Positions 50,172 through 59,061 of a stretch of 64,000 nucleotides of DNA are shown piece after piece. Position 1 is the first letter of the stretch. Every line of letters starts with the position of its first letter. Position numbers and translations under genes: made by a program. Location of the stretch: positions 36,993 to 100,992 of the forward strand of contig JAIUOH010000007.1 of NCBI GenBank assembly GCA_020161315.1. The letters run 5' to 3'. Source of the stretch: Actinomycetota bacterium. Lineage in GTDB: Bacteria > Actinomycetota > Actinomycetes > Actinomycetales > Microbacteriaceae. The notes under the pieces are model-generated. The model saw nothing but the letters and a program-made list of their open reading frames with translations, was not told where the DNA came from and ran no database searches.

Positions 50172-51797
50172 CTAGTGATCCACCGGCGGCTCTGCGCCGT
50201 AACCGGTGAGCGCACGAACCTCCATCTCGGCTGCCAGCTTCTTCGACTCCTGCTGCTTACCCGAGGTCACAGACCCGAGCCAACCCAAGAAGAAGCCGAG
50301 CGGAATCGACACGATGCCCGGGTTCTTCAACGGGAAGATCGCGAAGTCAACCGAGTCGCCGAGCATTGCAGCGGGGTCGCCCGACACCACCGGAGAGAGG
50401 GCGATCAGCAGCACGGCCGAGACCAAGCCACCGATCATCGACCACACGGCACCGCGGGTAGTGAATTTCGACCAGAACAGCGAGAAGAGGATCGTCGGCA
50501 GGTTCGCCGAGGCAGCAACCGCGAACGCAAGCGCCACGAGAAACGCCACGTTCTGCCCCTGCACGCCGATGCCGCCGACAATCGCGAGCGCTCCGATCAC
50601 GAGAGTTGTGATCTTGGCAACGCGCACCTCTTGCTTGGCCGACGCCTTACCCTTCTTCAGCACGCTGTTGTAGACGTCGTGCGCGAACGATGCCGATGCG
50701 GTGATCGTGAGGCCGGCTACGACCGCGAGAATCGTCGCGAACGCAACCGCCGAGATGAAGCCGAGCAAGAGCGGCCCGCCCAGTTCGAGCGCGAGCAGTG
50801 GCGCCGCCGAGTTCTGCCCGCCTGGCGCCTCGAGAATGGTCTGCGGCCCGACGAGCGCGCCCGCACCGTAACCGAGCACGAGGGTAAACAGGTAGAACAG
50901 GCCGATGAGCCAGATTGCCCACACCACCGAGCGACGCGCCTCTTTCGCGGTCGGCACAGTGTAAAAGCGCATCAGCACATGCGGCAGGCCCGCGGTGCCG
51001 AGCACGAGGGCGAGGGCGAGCGATACGAAGTCGATCGGGTTTGCACCGTACTGCAGCCCCGGTGCGAGAATAGCGGCACCGTTGGCGTTCTCGGGGTTAT
51101 TGACCGCCGCGTCAAGCACCGCGGTGAAACTGAAGCCGTGCAGCACGAGCACCCAGATGGTCATCGCGAACGCGCCGAGAATGAGCAGCACCGCCTTGAT
51201 GATCTGCACCCAGGTGGTGCCCTTCATGCCGCCGATGAGCACGTAGAGAATCATGACGACACCGACGACCGCGATCACGGCCGACTGGCCGAGCTTGTCG
51301 CTCACGCCGAGCAGCAGCGAGACGAGACCGCCCGCACCGGCCATCTGCGCGAGCAGATAGAAGAACGAGACGGCGAGCGTGGTCAGCGCCGCAGCCATGC
51401 GCACCGGGCGCTGCTTGAGCCTGAACGACAGCACGTCAGCCATCGTGAACTTTGCGGTATTGCGCATGAGCTCAGCGACGAGCAGCAGGGCGACAAGCCA
51501 AGCCACCAAAAAGCCGATCGAGTACATGAAACCGTCGTAGCCGTTGATCGCGATCGCGCCACAGATGCCAAGAAATGAGGCTGCAGAAAGATAGTCGCCC
51601 GCAATAGCGAGGCCGTTCTGTCGGCCCGAGAACGAGCGCCCACCGGCGTAGAAGTCGGCTGCCGTTTTGTTGTTGCGGCTCGCACGAATCACGATGACCA
51701 TGGTCACCGCGACGAATGAGAGAAAGATCGAGATGTTCAGTACAGGGTTCTGCTCGCCAGACCCGGCAGCGGCGTGAAATGCGGTCGCGAGGCTCAT
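50172..51797 (-). CDS. Cation/acetate-type sodium:solute symporter (ActP/MctC-like)
   Basis: 541 aa transporter of the SSS family with about 13 TM segments. SRNNKTAADFYAGGRSFSGR and QNGLAIAGDYLSAASFLGIC, VAELMRNTAKFTMADVLSFR, and LGTAGLPHVLMRFYTVPTAK are the marks of acetate/pyruvate/propionate permeases (ActP, MctC). The ATG overlaps the DUF485 stop codon (ATGA). Probable substrates are acetate, pyruvate or short-chain acids. Divergent from a GAF-LuxR regulator that likely controls it. Confidence 0.92.
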   Translation of the reverse strand: MSLATAFHAAAGSGEQNPVLNISIFLSFVAVTMVIVIRASRNNKTAADFYAGGRSFSGRQNGLAIAGDYLSAASFLGICGAIAINGYDGFMYSIGFLVAWLVALLLVAELMRNTAKFTMADVLSFRLKQRPVRMAAALTTLAVSFFYLLAQMAGAGGLVSLLLGVSDKLGQSAVIAVVGVVMILYVLIGGMKGTTWVQIIKAVLLILGAFAMTIWVLVLHGFSFTAVLDAAVNNPENANGAAILAPGLQYGANPIDFVSLALALVLGTAGLPHVLMRFYTVPTAKEARRSVVWAIWLIGLFYLFTLVLGYGAGALVGPQTILEAPGGQNSAAPLLALELGGPLLLGFISAVAFATILAVVAGLTITASASFAHDVYNSVLKKGKASAKQEVRVAKITTLVIGALAIVGGIGVQGQNVAFLVALAFAVAASANLPTILFSLFWSKFTTRGAVWSMIGGLVSAVLLIALSPVVSGDPAAMLGDSVDFAIFPLKNPGIVSIPLGFFLGWLGSVTSGKQQESKKLAAEMEVRALTGYGAEPPVDH

Positions 51798-52159
51798 CGC
51801 GCACCCCCTGCCGCACCAGCAGCACCCTCAAGTTGCTCGAGCTCTACACGCAGCGCGGTGGTGCTCGGGTCAAGACGCTTGTTTGCGAACGAGACGTACC
51901 ACATGGTAATCGCGAAGGTCGTGACAAACTGGCCGAGGCCGAGCCACAGGCCAACGTTCATGCCGAGCAGCGGCTGCGCCATGAACTCGTGCGCGAACGC
52001 GGCAAGCACCACGTACAGCAAGAACCACAGCATGAACGCGATGGCGAGCGGAAACACGAAGCGCCGCAGCCGGTGCTTGTACTCCTGAAATTCAGGTCGA
52101 GCCTGAAACGCCTCGTAGTCGATGGCATCACCCTGGGGTGGCGGATGTTCGTCAGACAT
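51794..52159 (-). CDS. DUF485 family membrane protein (YjcH-like)
   Basis: 121 aa. DUF485: DYEAFQARPEFQEYKHRLRR before two TM segments (FVFPLAIAFMLWFLLYVVLA and LWLGLGQFVTTFAITMWYVS) and FANKRLDP. Always coupled with ActP-type symporters and thought to be an accessory part. ATG 52159 preceded by AGGAGA. First gene of the two-gene operon. Confidence 0.9.
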   Translation of the reverse strand: MSDEHPPPQGDAIDYEAFQARPEFQEYKHRLRRFVFPLAIAFMLWFLLYVVLAAFAHEFMAQPLLGMNVGLWLGLGQFVTTFAITMWYVSFANKRLDPSTTALRVELEQLEGAAGAAGGAR

Positions 52160-52314
52160 AGGGTCTCCTTGTCTCATCATTGAGCGGATCTGTGAGTCTT
52201 GATCATTCACTGCGAGCGGCTGCTTCGACACGGTGCCTCTACCGCATACGCTCGCGTTCACGATGCTAGGGAGCGACAGGTACCATGGAGTACCCCCGAA
52301 AGTAGGTGGTCGCA

Positions 52315-53223
52315 ATGACGCAACCCTCTGATATCGCGCTACGCCTCCTCAACGACGTCGTCGAGGAGTTCGCGCGCGCCACCAGATTTCCGCTCGCCTT
52401 CGGTGGCTACGAGCACGATGGCGTGGTCAATGTGACCGCGCTCGCCGGCAATCAGACACAGAGCTTGCGGGGCTTGCAGGTGGTCACCGATCGGGGCCTC
52501 GGCGGGCGGGCGATGCGAGAGAAACGACCGCGCATGACCGCCGACTATTCGAGGTCTCGGCTCATCACTCACGACTACGACAGCGAAGTGCTTGCCGAGC
52601 AAGTGCAGATTCTGTTCGCGATGCCCGTGATGATCGGTGATACGGTGCGCGCAGTGCTCTATGGTGGTTCGCGCGGCGGGCACTCGCCTGGCACCTCGTT
52701 TGTGCAGGTTGGCGCGTCGGTGGCACGAGACTTCGCCCGCGAGATCGTCTTCGAAGACGAAGTCGCGAAGCGCCTTGCGTCTCGACCGGTTGCGGCCGCC
52801 ACGCGAGGTGTGGAGTCCGACGGCACCGTGTTATCACAGCAGTATGTCTTGCCGAACACCTTGCGCGAAGAGCTACGCGGCGGGCACGCCGAGCTCAGGC
52901 GCATCGCAGCCTCTTGCGACGACCCCGAGTTGCAGCAGCAGCTGCGCGCGCTCGAGCAGCGACTCGCCAAGATTGGCTCATTCGGCGGCCCCGACCCCAG
53001 AAACAACCGGGGCTCGCACAAGCCAACTGTTCGGCTCACACCCCGAGAACTCGATGTGCTCGCTTACGCCGCGCTCGGCCGCACGAACGCCGAGATCGGC
53101 GTGAGCCTCATGCTCACCGAGAGCACGGTAAAGAGCTACCTCAAGGCGGCGATGGCGAAGCTCGGGGTTTCATCGCGCCACGCGGCAGTTGCAGAAGCGA
53201 GACGCATCGGGCTTATTCCGTAG
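52315..53223 (+). CDS. GAF-LuxR (helix-turn-helix) transcriptional regulator
   Basis: 302 aa. N-terminal GAF-like sensor (TRFPLAFGGYEHDGVVNVTA; IGDTVRAVLYGG), a helical link, then a LuxR-type HTH: RLTPRELDVLAYAALGRTNA plus EIGVSLMLTESTVKSYLKAA. ATG 52315 has AGGTGG ahead; a GTG at 52306 is also possible. The gene is divergent from the DUF485-symporter operon, as in other actinobacteria, so it probably activates acetate-type uptake in response to a metabolite. Ends overlap MazG by 11 bp. Confidence 0.88.
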   Translation: MTQPSDIALRLLNDVVEEFARATRFPLAFGGYEHDGVVNVTALAGNQTQSLRGLQVVTDRGLGGRAMREKRPRMTADYSRSRLITHDYDSEVLAEQVQILFAMPVMIGDTVRAVLYGGSRGGHSPGTSFVQVGASVARDFAREIVFEDEVAKRLASRPVAAATRGVESDGTVLSQQYVLPNTLREELRGGHAELRRIAASCDDPELQQQLRALEQRLAKIGSFGGPDPRNNRGSHKPTVRLTPRELDVLAYAALGRTNAEIGVSLMLTESTVKSYLKAAMAKLGVSSRHAAVAEARRIGLIP

Positions 53224-53911
53224 TGAGCGAGTCAGCGAGGCGCGCGGTTGCGAGGCGCAGCGCGCGATCGGGGTCGACTCCGGCAGCGTTCGCTTTGATT
53301 ACCAACGCGAGGATCTCCTCCCCGAGCGCTTCCTCGCTCGTCGAAACCCTGTCAGTCTGCGCACGAGGCGCAGCTGCTGCCGGGTCGATGAGACCGGCCC
53401 GCTTGAGCCGCTCTACCACCTTCGCCGAGCGGGCAAGCGTCGGCATGCCTGCCGGGATTCCGTCGAGGGCACCGCGCGATCCTCGCCGCTCACCCGCCGC
53501 GTCTTCTTTCAAACGCTCCCATTCGGCGTGCAACTCTTCAACGCTCATGTAACCGCGGTCGCCGAAGACGTGCGGGTGGCGCGCGCGCAGTTTCTCGTTC
53601 AATCGGGCCGCGACCGCGTCGAGGCCGTAGCCCTCGCCGTCACGCTCTGCGATCGCCGCGTGAAACAACACCTGGTAGAGCACATCACCGAGCTCACCGG
53701 CGACCTCATCTGCGGGCAGGCCACGCTCGACCGCGTCGACGAACTCAGCAGTCTCTTCGATAAGAAACGGAATCAGCGACTCATGGGTCTGCACCTCATG
53801 CCACGCACATCCGCCAGGCGAAACCATGTGCCGCACAGTCTCATGTGCAGCACCAACGCCCCGCAGTTCGTCGCCCCCAAAGCTGCCGCCCATCGCATCA
53901 CCGGTGTTCAT
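53213..53911 (-). CDS. mazG: MazG family nucleoside triphosphate pyrophosphohydrolase
   Basis: 232 aa. Removes pyrophosphate from NTPs and damaged nucleotides. The MazG helix motif HESLIPFLIEETAEFVDAVE and the second set ADEVAGELGDVLYQVLFHAA with metal Glu/Asp residues (EExxE + ExxD) are complete. SPGGCAWHEVQTH replaces the common CPWDxxQTH. The C-terminal part is shorter than E. coli MazG, fitting single-domain actinobacterial forms. Close to mfd, as often in this order. Confidence 0.9.
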   Translation of the reverse strand: MNTGDAMGGSFGGDELRGVGAAHETVRHMVSPGGCAWHEVQTHESLIPFLIEETAEFVDAVERGLPADEVAGELGDVLYQVLFHAAIAERDGEGYGLDAVAARLNEKLRARHPHVFGDRGYMSVEELHAEWERLKEDAAGERRGSRGALDGIPAGMPTLARSAKVVERLKRAGLIDPAAAAPRAQTDRVSTSEEALGEEILALVIKANAAGVDPDRALRLATARLADSLTTE

Positions 53912-53948
53912 ACAGGGAACCCTACAGTGCGGCGGTTAGCATCGACTC

Positions 53949-54440
53949 ATGCCCTCTTCGAACTTTGTCGCGCGCGCAAGCAGTCTGCTTGCTGTTGCCG
54001 CGCTCGCGGGCATGTTGACTGCCTGCTCGGCTGAACCGCTGCCCACCTTCACCGCCCCCACCATGGCGCCCGAGCAGTCGCTCTCTGACGCGTGCTCGGT
54101 GTCAGGGGTCGACGTGCAACAGCTCATGAACTCGACAGAACAGCAGCTTCAGCTGGGCATTGCAGACGCGGCCGCAAAGTTTGCGAGCGGCGAAGAGTTC
54201 TCGCTGCAGTCGCTCACCGGGCCGCTCGAAGCGGCTCTCACCGACCTCGAATCGCAGGTTACAAACTCAGAGTTGCTGGCTTCGATCGGCGAGGTGCGAC
54301 AGGCGCTGAGCGGCTTCCAAGACATCTCGCAGCCAGAGAATGCGCTCGGCGTTCCGGGGTATCTGGCAGACTTGGGCACTCAGCTGAACGAACTCACGCA
54401 GGCCGGTGAGCGCCTGCAGGCGCTCTGCAACGCGGGCTAA
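53949..54440 (+). CDS. Putative lipoprotein
   Basis: 163 aa exported lipoprotein. Signal peptide with lipobox LTAC near residue 26 (LLAVAALAGMLTACSAEPLP), so the mature protein starts with a lipid-bearing Cys. The rest is acidic and helical (LNSTEQQLQLGIADAAAK type pattern) with no family seen. Divergent from mazG. Possibly an envelope stress or structural protein; function unknown. Confidence 0.8.
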   Translation: MPSSNFVARASSLLAVAALAGMLTACSAEPLPTFTAPTMAPEQSLSDACSVSGVDVQQLMNSTEQQLQLGIADAAAKFASGEEFSLQSLTGPLEAALTDLESQVTNSELLASIGEVRQALSGFQDISQPENALGVPGYLADLGTQLNELTQAGERLQALCNAG

Positions 54441-54471
54441 CGCCGCTCGCTCCCTGGCCCCGCTCGCTCCC

Positions 54472-54530
54472 TGAACTTGTCGAAGAGAGCGAGCCTGCAC
54501 CCCACCCTTCGACCAGTTCAGGGGGCGAGT
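54472..54530. repeat. Intergenic inverted repeat (CCCTGAAC...GTTCAGGG type)
   Basis: CCCTGAACTTGTCGAAGAGA near 54471 and its near complement CTTCGACCAGTTCAGGGGGC near 54508 form an imperfect hairpin. This GAACTTGTCGAAG palindrome is a widespread intergenic repeat in actinobacteria; a related GAGCTCGTCGAAG occurs at 23161. Between lipoprotein and mfd, convergent, so it may terminate both. Confidence 0.6.
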
Positions 54531-54545
54531 GACACCCTAGGAGCT

Positions 54546-57500
54546 TCAGGGGGCGGGTGCCGCGGGCACCTCGTCGGGTTCCAAGAGCGCGGTGAAGACC
54601 CCGCCAACCCACGCAACAATGTCGCCGTCGAATGGTGCGGCCCCGCCGCGCCCCACGCCCGACAGCGGGCTGCGAGACGTCGGCCCGCTCTCGGGCAGCG
54701 GAATCTGCAGCGACTTCGCGGCCTCGGTGTAGCGCGCACCCCGATAGAGGCGATTCATGCGCATCTGGCGCGATCCTAGGAGGGTCACCGGCTCAATACG
54801 CAACGCAGGGCCGACCGCAACGACCTTGGTGAGCCCGAGCAGCGCCGCCCGGCGGCGCAACTTCGAGATCGCGGCAAGCCGCTGCACCTCGACCGGAGGT
54901 TCGCCGTAGCGGTCGGTGAGTTCTTCGAGCACGAGATCGACGTGGTCGACGGGCGCCTGTGGGTGCGAGGCTGCCGAGAACTTTTGGTACGCCTCGAGGC
55001 GCAGGCGCTCGCTCTCGACGTAGTCTTCGGGAATATGCGCGTCGAGCGGCAGCTCAAGCGAGAGCTCGTTCGCCCCCGCCACGTCTTCGCCCTTGAACGT
55101 CGCCACGGCTTCACCGATCATGCGCAGATAGAGGTCGAAGCCGACGCCGGCGATGTGGCCAGACTGCTCACCGCCGAGCAGGTTACCCGCACCGCGCAGC
55201 TCAAGGTCTTTCAGTGCGACCTGCATGCCCGAGCCCAGCTCATTGTTGGCCGCGATCGTGTCGAGGCGCTCGTGAGCGTGCTCGGTGAGCGGCTTGTCTG
55301 GGTCGTACAAGAAGTACGCGTAGGCACGCTCGCGGCTGCGGCCCACGCGACCGCGCAGCTGGTGCAGCTGGCTCAGACCGTACCTATCGGCCGCGTCGAT
55401 AATGATCGTGTTGGCGTTCGCGATGTCGAGGCCGGTCTCGATAATGGTGGTCGAGACGAGCACGTCGTATTTGCGCTCCCAGAAGTCGACCACAACCTGC
55501 TCAAGTTGGTGCTCGCTCAGCTTGCCGTGCGCAACAGCGACGCGCGCCTCGGGCACGAGCTCGGCAATCTGCGACGCGATGCGGTTAATCGACTGCACGC
55601 GGTTGTGCACGAAGAACACCTGCCCCTCGCGCAGCAGCTCTCGGCGAATCGCCGCAGCGATCTGTTTGTCGCTGCGGGGCCCCACGAAGGTGAGAATCGG
55701 GTGGCGATCCTCTGGTGCGGTCGCGAGGGTCGACATCTCGCGAATGCCGGTGACGGCCATTTCGAGCGTGCGCGGAATCGGGGTCGCGCTCATCGCGAGA
55801 ATATCGACGCCGGTCTTCAGCTTCTTCAGCGCGTCTTTGTGTTCGACGCCGAAGCGCTGCTCCTCGTCGATGATGACGAGGCCGATGTCTTTGTAGCGCA
55901 CCTGATCAGTGAGCAGACGATGCGTGCCAATCACCACGTCGACCGTGCCAGCGGCAAGGCCCTCGATCGTGTCTTTCGACTCTTTCTCGGTCTGAAATCG
56001 GCTGAGCGCGCGCAGGCGCACGGGAAAGCCCGCCATGCGGTCTTGAAACGTTTCGAGGTGCTGCTTCACGAGCAGAGTGGTCGGCACGAGCACGGCCACC
56101 TGTTTGCCGTCTTGCACGGCCTTGAACGCCGCACGCACCGCGATTTCGGTCTTACCGAAGCCGACGTCGCCTGAGATCAGGCGATCCATCGGAATCGTGC
56201 GCTCCATGTCGCGCTTGACCTCATCGATCGTGGTGAGTTGGTCGCGCGTTTCGGCGTACGGGAAGGCCTCTTCGAGCTCGTGCTGCCAGGGTGTGTCGGT
56301 GCTGAATGCGTGACCGGTCGAGGCGACGCGAGCCGAATAGAGCTTCACCAGCTCAACCGCGATATCGCGCACCGCCTTGCGGGCCTTCTTCTTCGCGGTG
56401 GCCCAGTCGCTGCCGCCCATCTTCGAAAGCGCAGGCGCCTCGCCTCCGACATAGCGCGACAGCTGGTCGAGCTGGTCGGTCGGCACGTAGAGCTTGTCTT
56501 TCGGCATGTTTCGCTTCGTCGACGCGTACTCGAGCACCAAATACTCCCGCAGCGCCTTGGCGGGGCCGCCGCGAGGGTCTCGCCCTCCAGTGGGCACCAT
56601 GCGTTGCGTGAGCTCAACAAAGCGGCCGATGCCGTGAGTCTCGTGCACCACGTAGTCGCCCGGCTCAAGCTTGAGTGGGTCGACCACGTTCTTGCCGCGA
56701 CGCTTCGCGAGCTTCGTCGGAGCCTGATGCTGGCTCACAGCACGACCGAAGAATTCGGCCTCACTCACGAGCATCAGCTTTGTTTCGTAGCTTTCGAAGC
56801 CAGACCACGCGGTGCCTGGGGTGAGGTAGACGACACCCGCTTCGAGCTCCTCGGGCAGCACATCAACCATGCGCGCGGCGAAACCCTCGTCTGCGAGCAG
56901 GTCGCGGGCGCGCTCGACGAGGCCGACGCCCTGCGCGGTGACGACGATGCGCCAGCCGCCCTGCAGGCGTGCCTTCAGGGCCTCGATTGTGGCGGCCCCA
57001 GCATCGGCACCCGGCGTCGGGCGCGGCAGTGGGCTGCCCTGCACGACGATCTGATCGTCGTAGGTCTTGGCCTCGCCAGGCTCGACCGGCGCCCCGGTCG
57101 AGCCTGGCGACCCGGCCATCGAGCCTGGTGAGATTTCGGCTGCCTCATCGTGCACAAACCCGGTCAGCGTCTGCCACGGGCGCACACCCGCGGCATCGCG
57201 AAGCTCACGCATCGTGAGCATGCCGTGATCGTCGGTCGGCACTGGTGCGTCGGCTCCGGCGGTGGCCGCGGCCCACGCGGCCTCAAGAAACTCGCGGTTG
57301 GTCTCGGCAAGGCTCACAGCTCGACCGGCGACACGCTCGGGCGAGGCGATCATCACCGCAGCATCGACCGGCAGCAGCGCGGTCAACGGCTGCATGCCTG
57401 GCAAAAGCTGTGGCAGCAGGCTCTCCATGCCCTCGACGGCGATGCCCTGGGCAATCTTTTCGAGCAGCGTTGAGAGCGCGGGAAACTTTGGCAGCAACGC

Positions 57501-58247
57501 GGCAGCGCGTTCGCGTACCTCTTCGGTGAGCAGCAGTTCGCGAGCGGGCCAGAGCTCAATCATCGAAAGAGGATCGCCCGCGCTGCGCTGGTCACTGACC
57601 GCAAATCGGCGAATCTGGTCTACCTCGTCACCGAAGAAGTCGATACGCACGGCTTGCTCTGCGGTCGGCGGAAACACGTCGAGGATACCGCCGCGCACCG
57701 CGAACTCACCACGCCGCGTGACCATGTCGACCCGGGTGTAGGCGGTCTCGACGAGACGGGCAGCGATGCGCTCGAGGCCATCGCTGTCAGAGCCGGCACG
57801 CAGCACGACAGGCTCGGCGTAGGCCGCGTGCGGCGACACCGGCTGCAGCGCCGCACGCACCGAGGCGACGAGCACAAGCGGTTTCGAAGCATCGGCACCC
57901 GCCTCGCGCAGCAGCCTGAGTGCGGCAGCGCGGCGGCCCACGGTCTCAGCGCTCGGGCTCAGCCGCTCGTGCGGCAGCGTCTCCCACGCCGGAAACTCTA
58001 CAGTGATCGCCTCGGGCACGAGCGAGGCAACAGCCGTTCTCAGCGCCTCGGCTTCGCGGCTCGTCGCGGCGACCAGCAGGTAGGCGCCCTGAGATCCCTC
58101 GCGAACACGACGACGCAACAACCCGGCAACGAGAGCCGGGCGCAGCGGCTCAACCGCCGCGAAATCTACGCTCTCGCTTGCGGCGTCGAGAGCGCACGCA
58201 AACGAGGGTGCCTCTGCGAGCAGCCGGTCGAGACCCGCGAGGCTCAC
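54546..58247 (-). CDS. mfd: Transcription-repair coupling factor
   Basis: 1233 aa ATP-dependent translocase that frees RNA polymerase stalled at DNA damage and recruits UvrA. UvrB-like N-terminus; RNAP-interaction block KLEPGDYVVHETHGIGRFVE; Walker A GDVGFGKTEIAVRAAF; DEEQ box VIIDEEQRFGVEHKDALKKL; motif III MSATPIPRTLEMA; motif V/VI VSTTIIETGLDIANANTIII and GRVGRSRERAYAYFLYD; C-terminal TRCF domain. A Pro/Gly-rich insert (near residue 380-420) is a linker. GTG start overlaps the pth stop codon (GTGA). Confidence 0.97.
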   Translation of the reverse strand: MSLAGLDRLLAEAPSFACALDAASESVDFAAVEPLRPALVAGLLRRRVREGSQGAYLLVAATSREAEALRTAVASLVPEAITVEFPAWETLPHERLSPSAETVGRRAAALRLLREAGADASKPLVLVASVRAALQPVSPHAAYAEPVVLRAGSDSDGLERIAARLVETAYTRVDMVTRRGEFAVRGGILDVFPPTAEQAVRIDFFGDEVDQIRRFAVSDQRSAGDPLSMIELWPARELLLTEEVRERAAALLPKFPALSTLLEKIAQGIAVEGMESLLPQLLPGMQPLTALLPVDAAVMIASPERVAGRAVSLAETNREFLEAAWAAATAGADAPVPTDDHGMLTMRELRDAAGVRPWQTLTGFVHDEAAEISPGSMAGSPGSTGAPVEPGEAKTYDDQIVVQGSPLPRPTPGADAGAATIEALKARLQGGWRIVVTAQGVGLVERARDLLADEGFAARMVDVLPEELEAGVVYLTPGTAWSGFESYETKLMLVSEAEFFGRAVSQHQAPTKLAKRRGKNVVDPLKLEPGDYVVHETHGIGRFVELTQRMVPTGGRDPRGGPAKALREYLVLEYASTKRNMPKDKLYVPTDQLDQLSRYVGGEAPALSKMGGSDWATAKKKARKAVRDIAVELVKLYSARVASTGHAFSTDTPWQHELEEAFPYAETRDQLTTIDEVKRDMERTIPMDRLISGDVGFGKTEIAVRAAFKAVQDGKQVAVLVPTTLLVKQHLETFQDRMAGFPVRLRALSRFQTEKESKDTIEGLAAGTVDVVIGTHRLLTDQVRYKDIGLVIIDEEQRFGVEHKDALKKLKTGVDILAMSATPIPRTLEMAVTGIREMSTLATAPEDRHPILTFVGPRSDKQIAAAIRRELLREGQVFFVHNRVQSINRIASQIAELVPEARVAVAHGKLSEHQLEQVVVDFWERKYDVLVSTTIIETGLDIANANTIIIDAADRYGLSQLHQLRGRVGRSRERAYAYFLYDPDKPLTEHAHERLDTIAANNELGSGMQVALKDLELRGAGNLLGGEQSGHIAGVGFDLYLRMIGEAVATFKGEDVAGANELSLELPLDAHIPEDYVESERLRLEAYQKFSAASHPQAPVDHVDLVLEELTDRYGEPPVEVQRLAAISKLRRRAALLGLTKVVAVGPALRIEPVTLLGSRQMRMNRLYRGARYTEAAKSLQIPLPESGPTSRSPLSGVGRGGAAPFDGDIVAWVGGVFTALLEPDEVPAAPAP

Positions 58248-58891
58248 TTGGCTGCCCTGCCATGAAAGCGCTGCTGGGTAGCGAGCAGGCCATCGTCAAC
58301 AAGCCCCTCCGTCGCATCAGCCGCATCTTCGAGCATCACCGCGAGGGTGTCGCGCTCGCCACTCGCGAAGGGCTTCAGCACAAAGTCAGCCGGATCCTGC
58401 TGTCCCGGGGGCCTGCCGATGCCGATGCGCACGCGCAAGAATTCTGGAGTATCGAGCGCCTTCGCAATGTCGCGCAGACCGTTGTGGCCACCATGCCCAC
58501 CGCCCTGCTTCACCTTGATCGAGTCGAAGGGCAGATCGAGCTCATCGTGCAGCACAATGACACGCTCGGCGGGCACGCCAAAGTATTTGCAGAGCGCCGA
58601 AACCGGGCCACCCGAGGTATTCATATAGCCGTTCGACTTCGCGAGCACAAGCTTCGGGCCACCGGGCCGCAGAAACCCCTCGGCAACACGCGAGTTGGTC
58701 TTGTGCGCGGCAAATCTGCCGCCAATACGGTCGGCAAGCACGTCGAGGGCCATCTGGCCGACATTGTGCCGGGTCGCCTCGTATTTCGCACCGGGGTTGC
58801 CGAGCCCGACTACCAACCAACCGTCGCCCACTGGCTCTCCCTCTGTCTTTGCGCCGCGCCTAAAAAGTCCCACCGCACTATCGAACCACAT
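58244..58891 (-). CDS. pth: Peptidyl-tRNA hydrolase
   Basis: 215 aa. Releases tRNA from peptidyl-tRNA. Catalytic His in RHNVGQMALDVLAD, Asn in SNGYMNTSGGPV, and Asp in VLHDELDLPFDSIKVKQGGG, HNGLRDI all present. ATG 58891 (MWFDSAVGLF). Overlaps mfd start and is separated from rplY by an inserted amidohydrolase/permease module; in many actinobacteria pth directly follows rplY. Confidence 0.95.
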   Translation of the reverse strand: MWFDSAVGLFRRGAKTEGEPVGDGWLVVGLGNPGAKYEATRHNVGQMALDVLADRIGGRFAAHKTNSRVAEGFLRPGGPKLVLAKSNGYMNTSGGPVSALCKYFGVPAERVIVLHDELDLPFDSIKVKQGGGHGGHNGLRDIAKALDTPEFLRVRIGIGRPPGQQDPADFVLKPFASGERDTLAVMLEDAADATEGLVDDGLLATQQRFHGRAAK

Positions 58892-58937
58892 GGGTGCAGA
58901 ACTTTCACAGGTGGCACGGGAAGAACGCGACGCTATG

Positions 58938-58960
58938 CTATTGGTCAAGCACTCAATTAG
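58938..58960. promoter_or_regulatory. Putative TetR operator, amidohydrolase site
   Basis: CTATTGGTCAAGCACTCAAT then TAG: matches the reverse complement of 61391-61413 at most positions (18 of 23 or more by eye). It lies 102 bp upstream of the amidohydrolase ATG. Confidence 0.6.
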
Positions 58961-59061
58961 ATGCGGCACGCGCAATCGCTGCCACCGAAGTAAGGTCAAA
59001 GCAGACCCGAGACCGCAGCTCACGATGTGTGTCACCTCACAAAGTCTCCGAAAGGATCAAC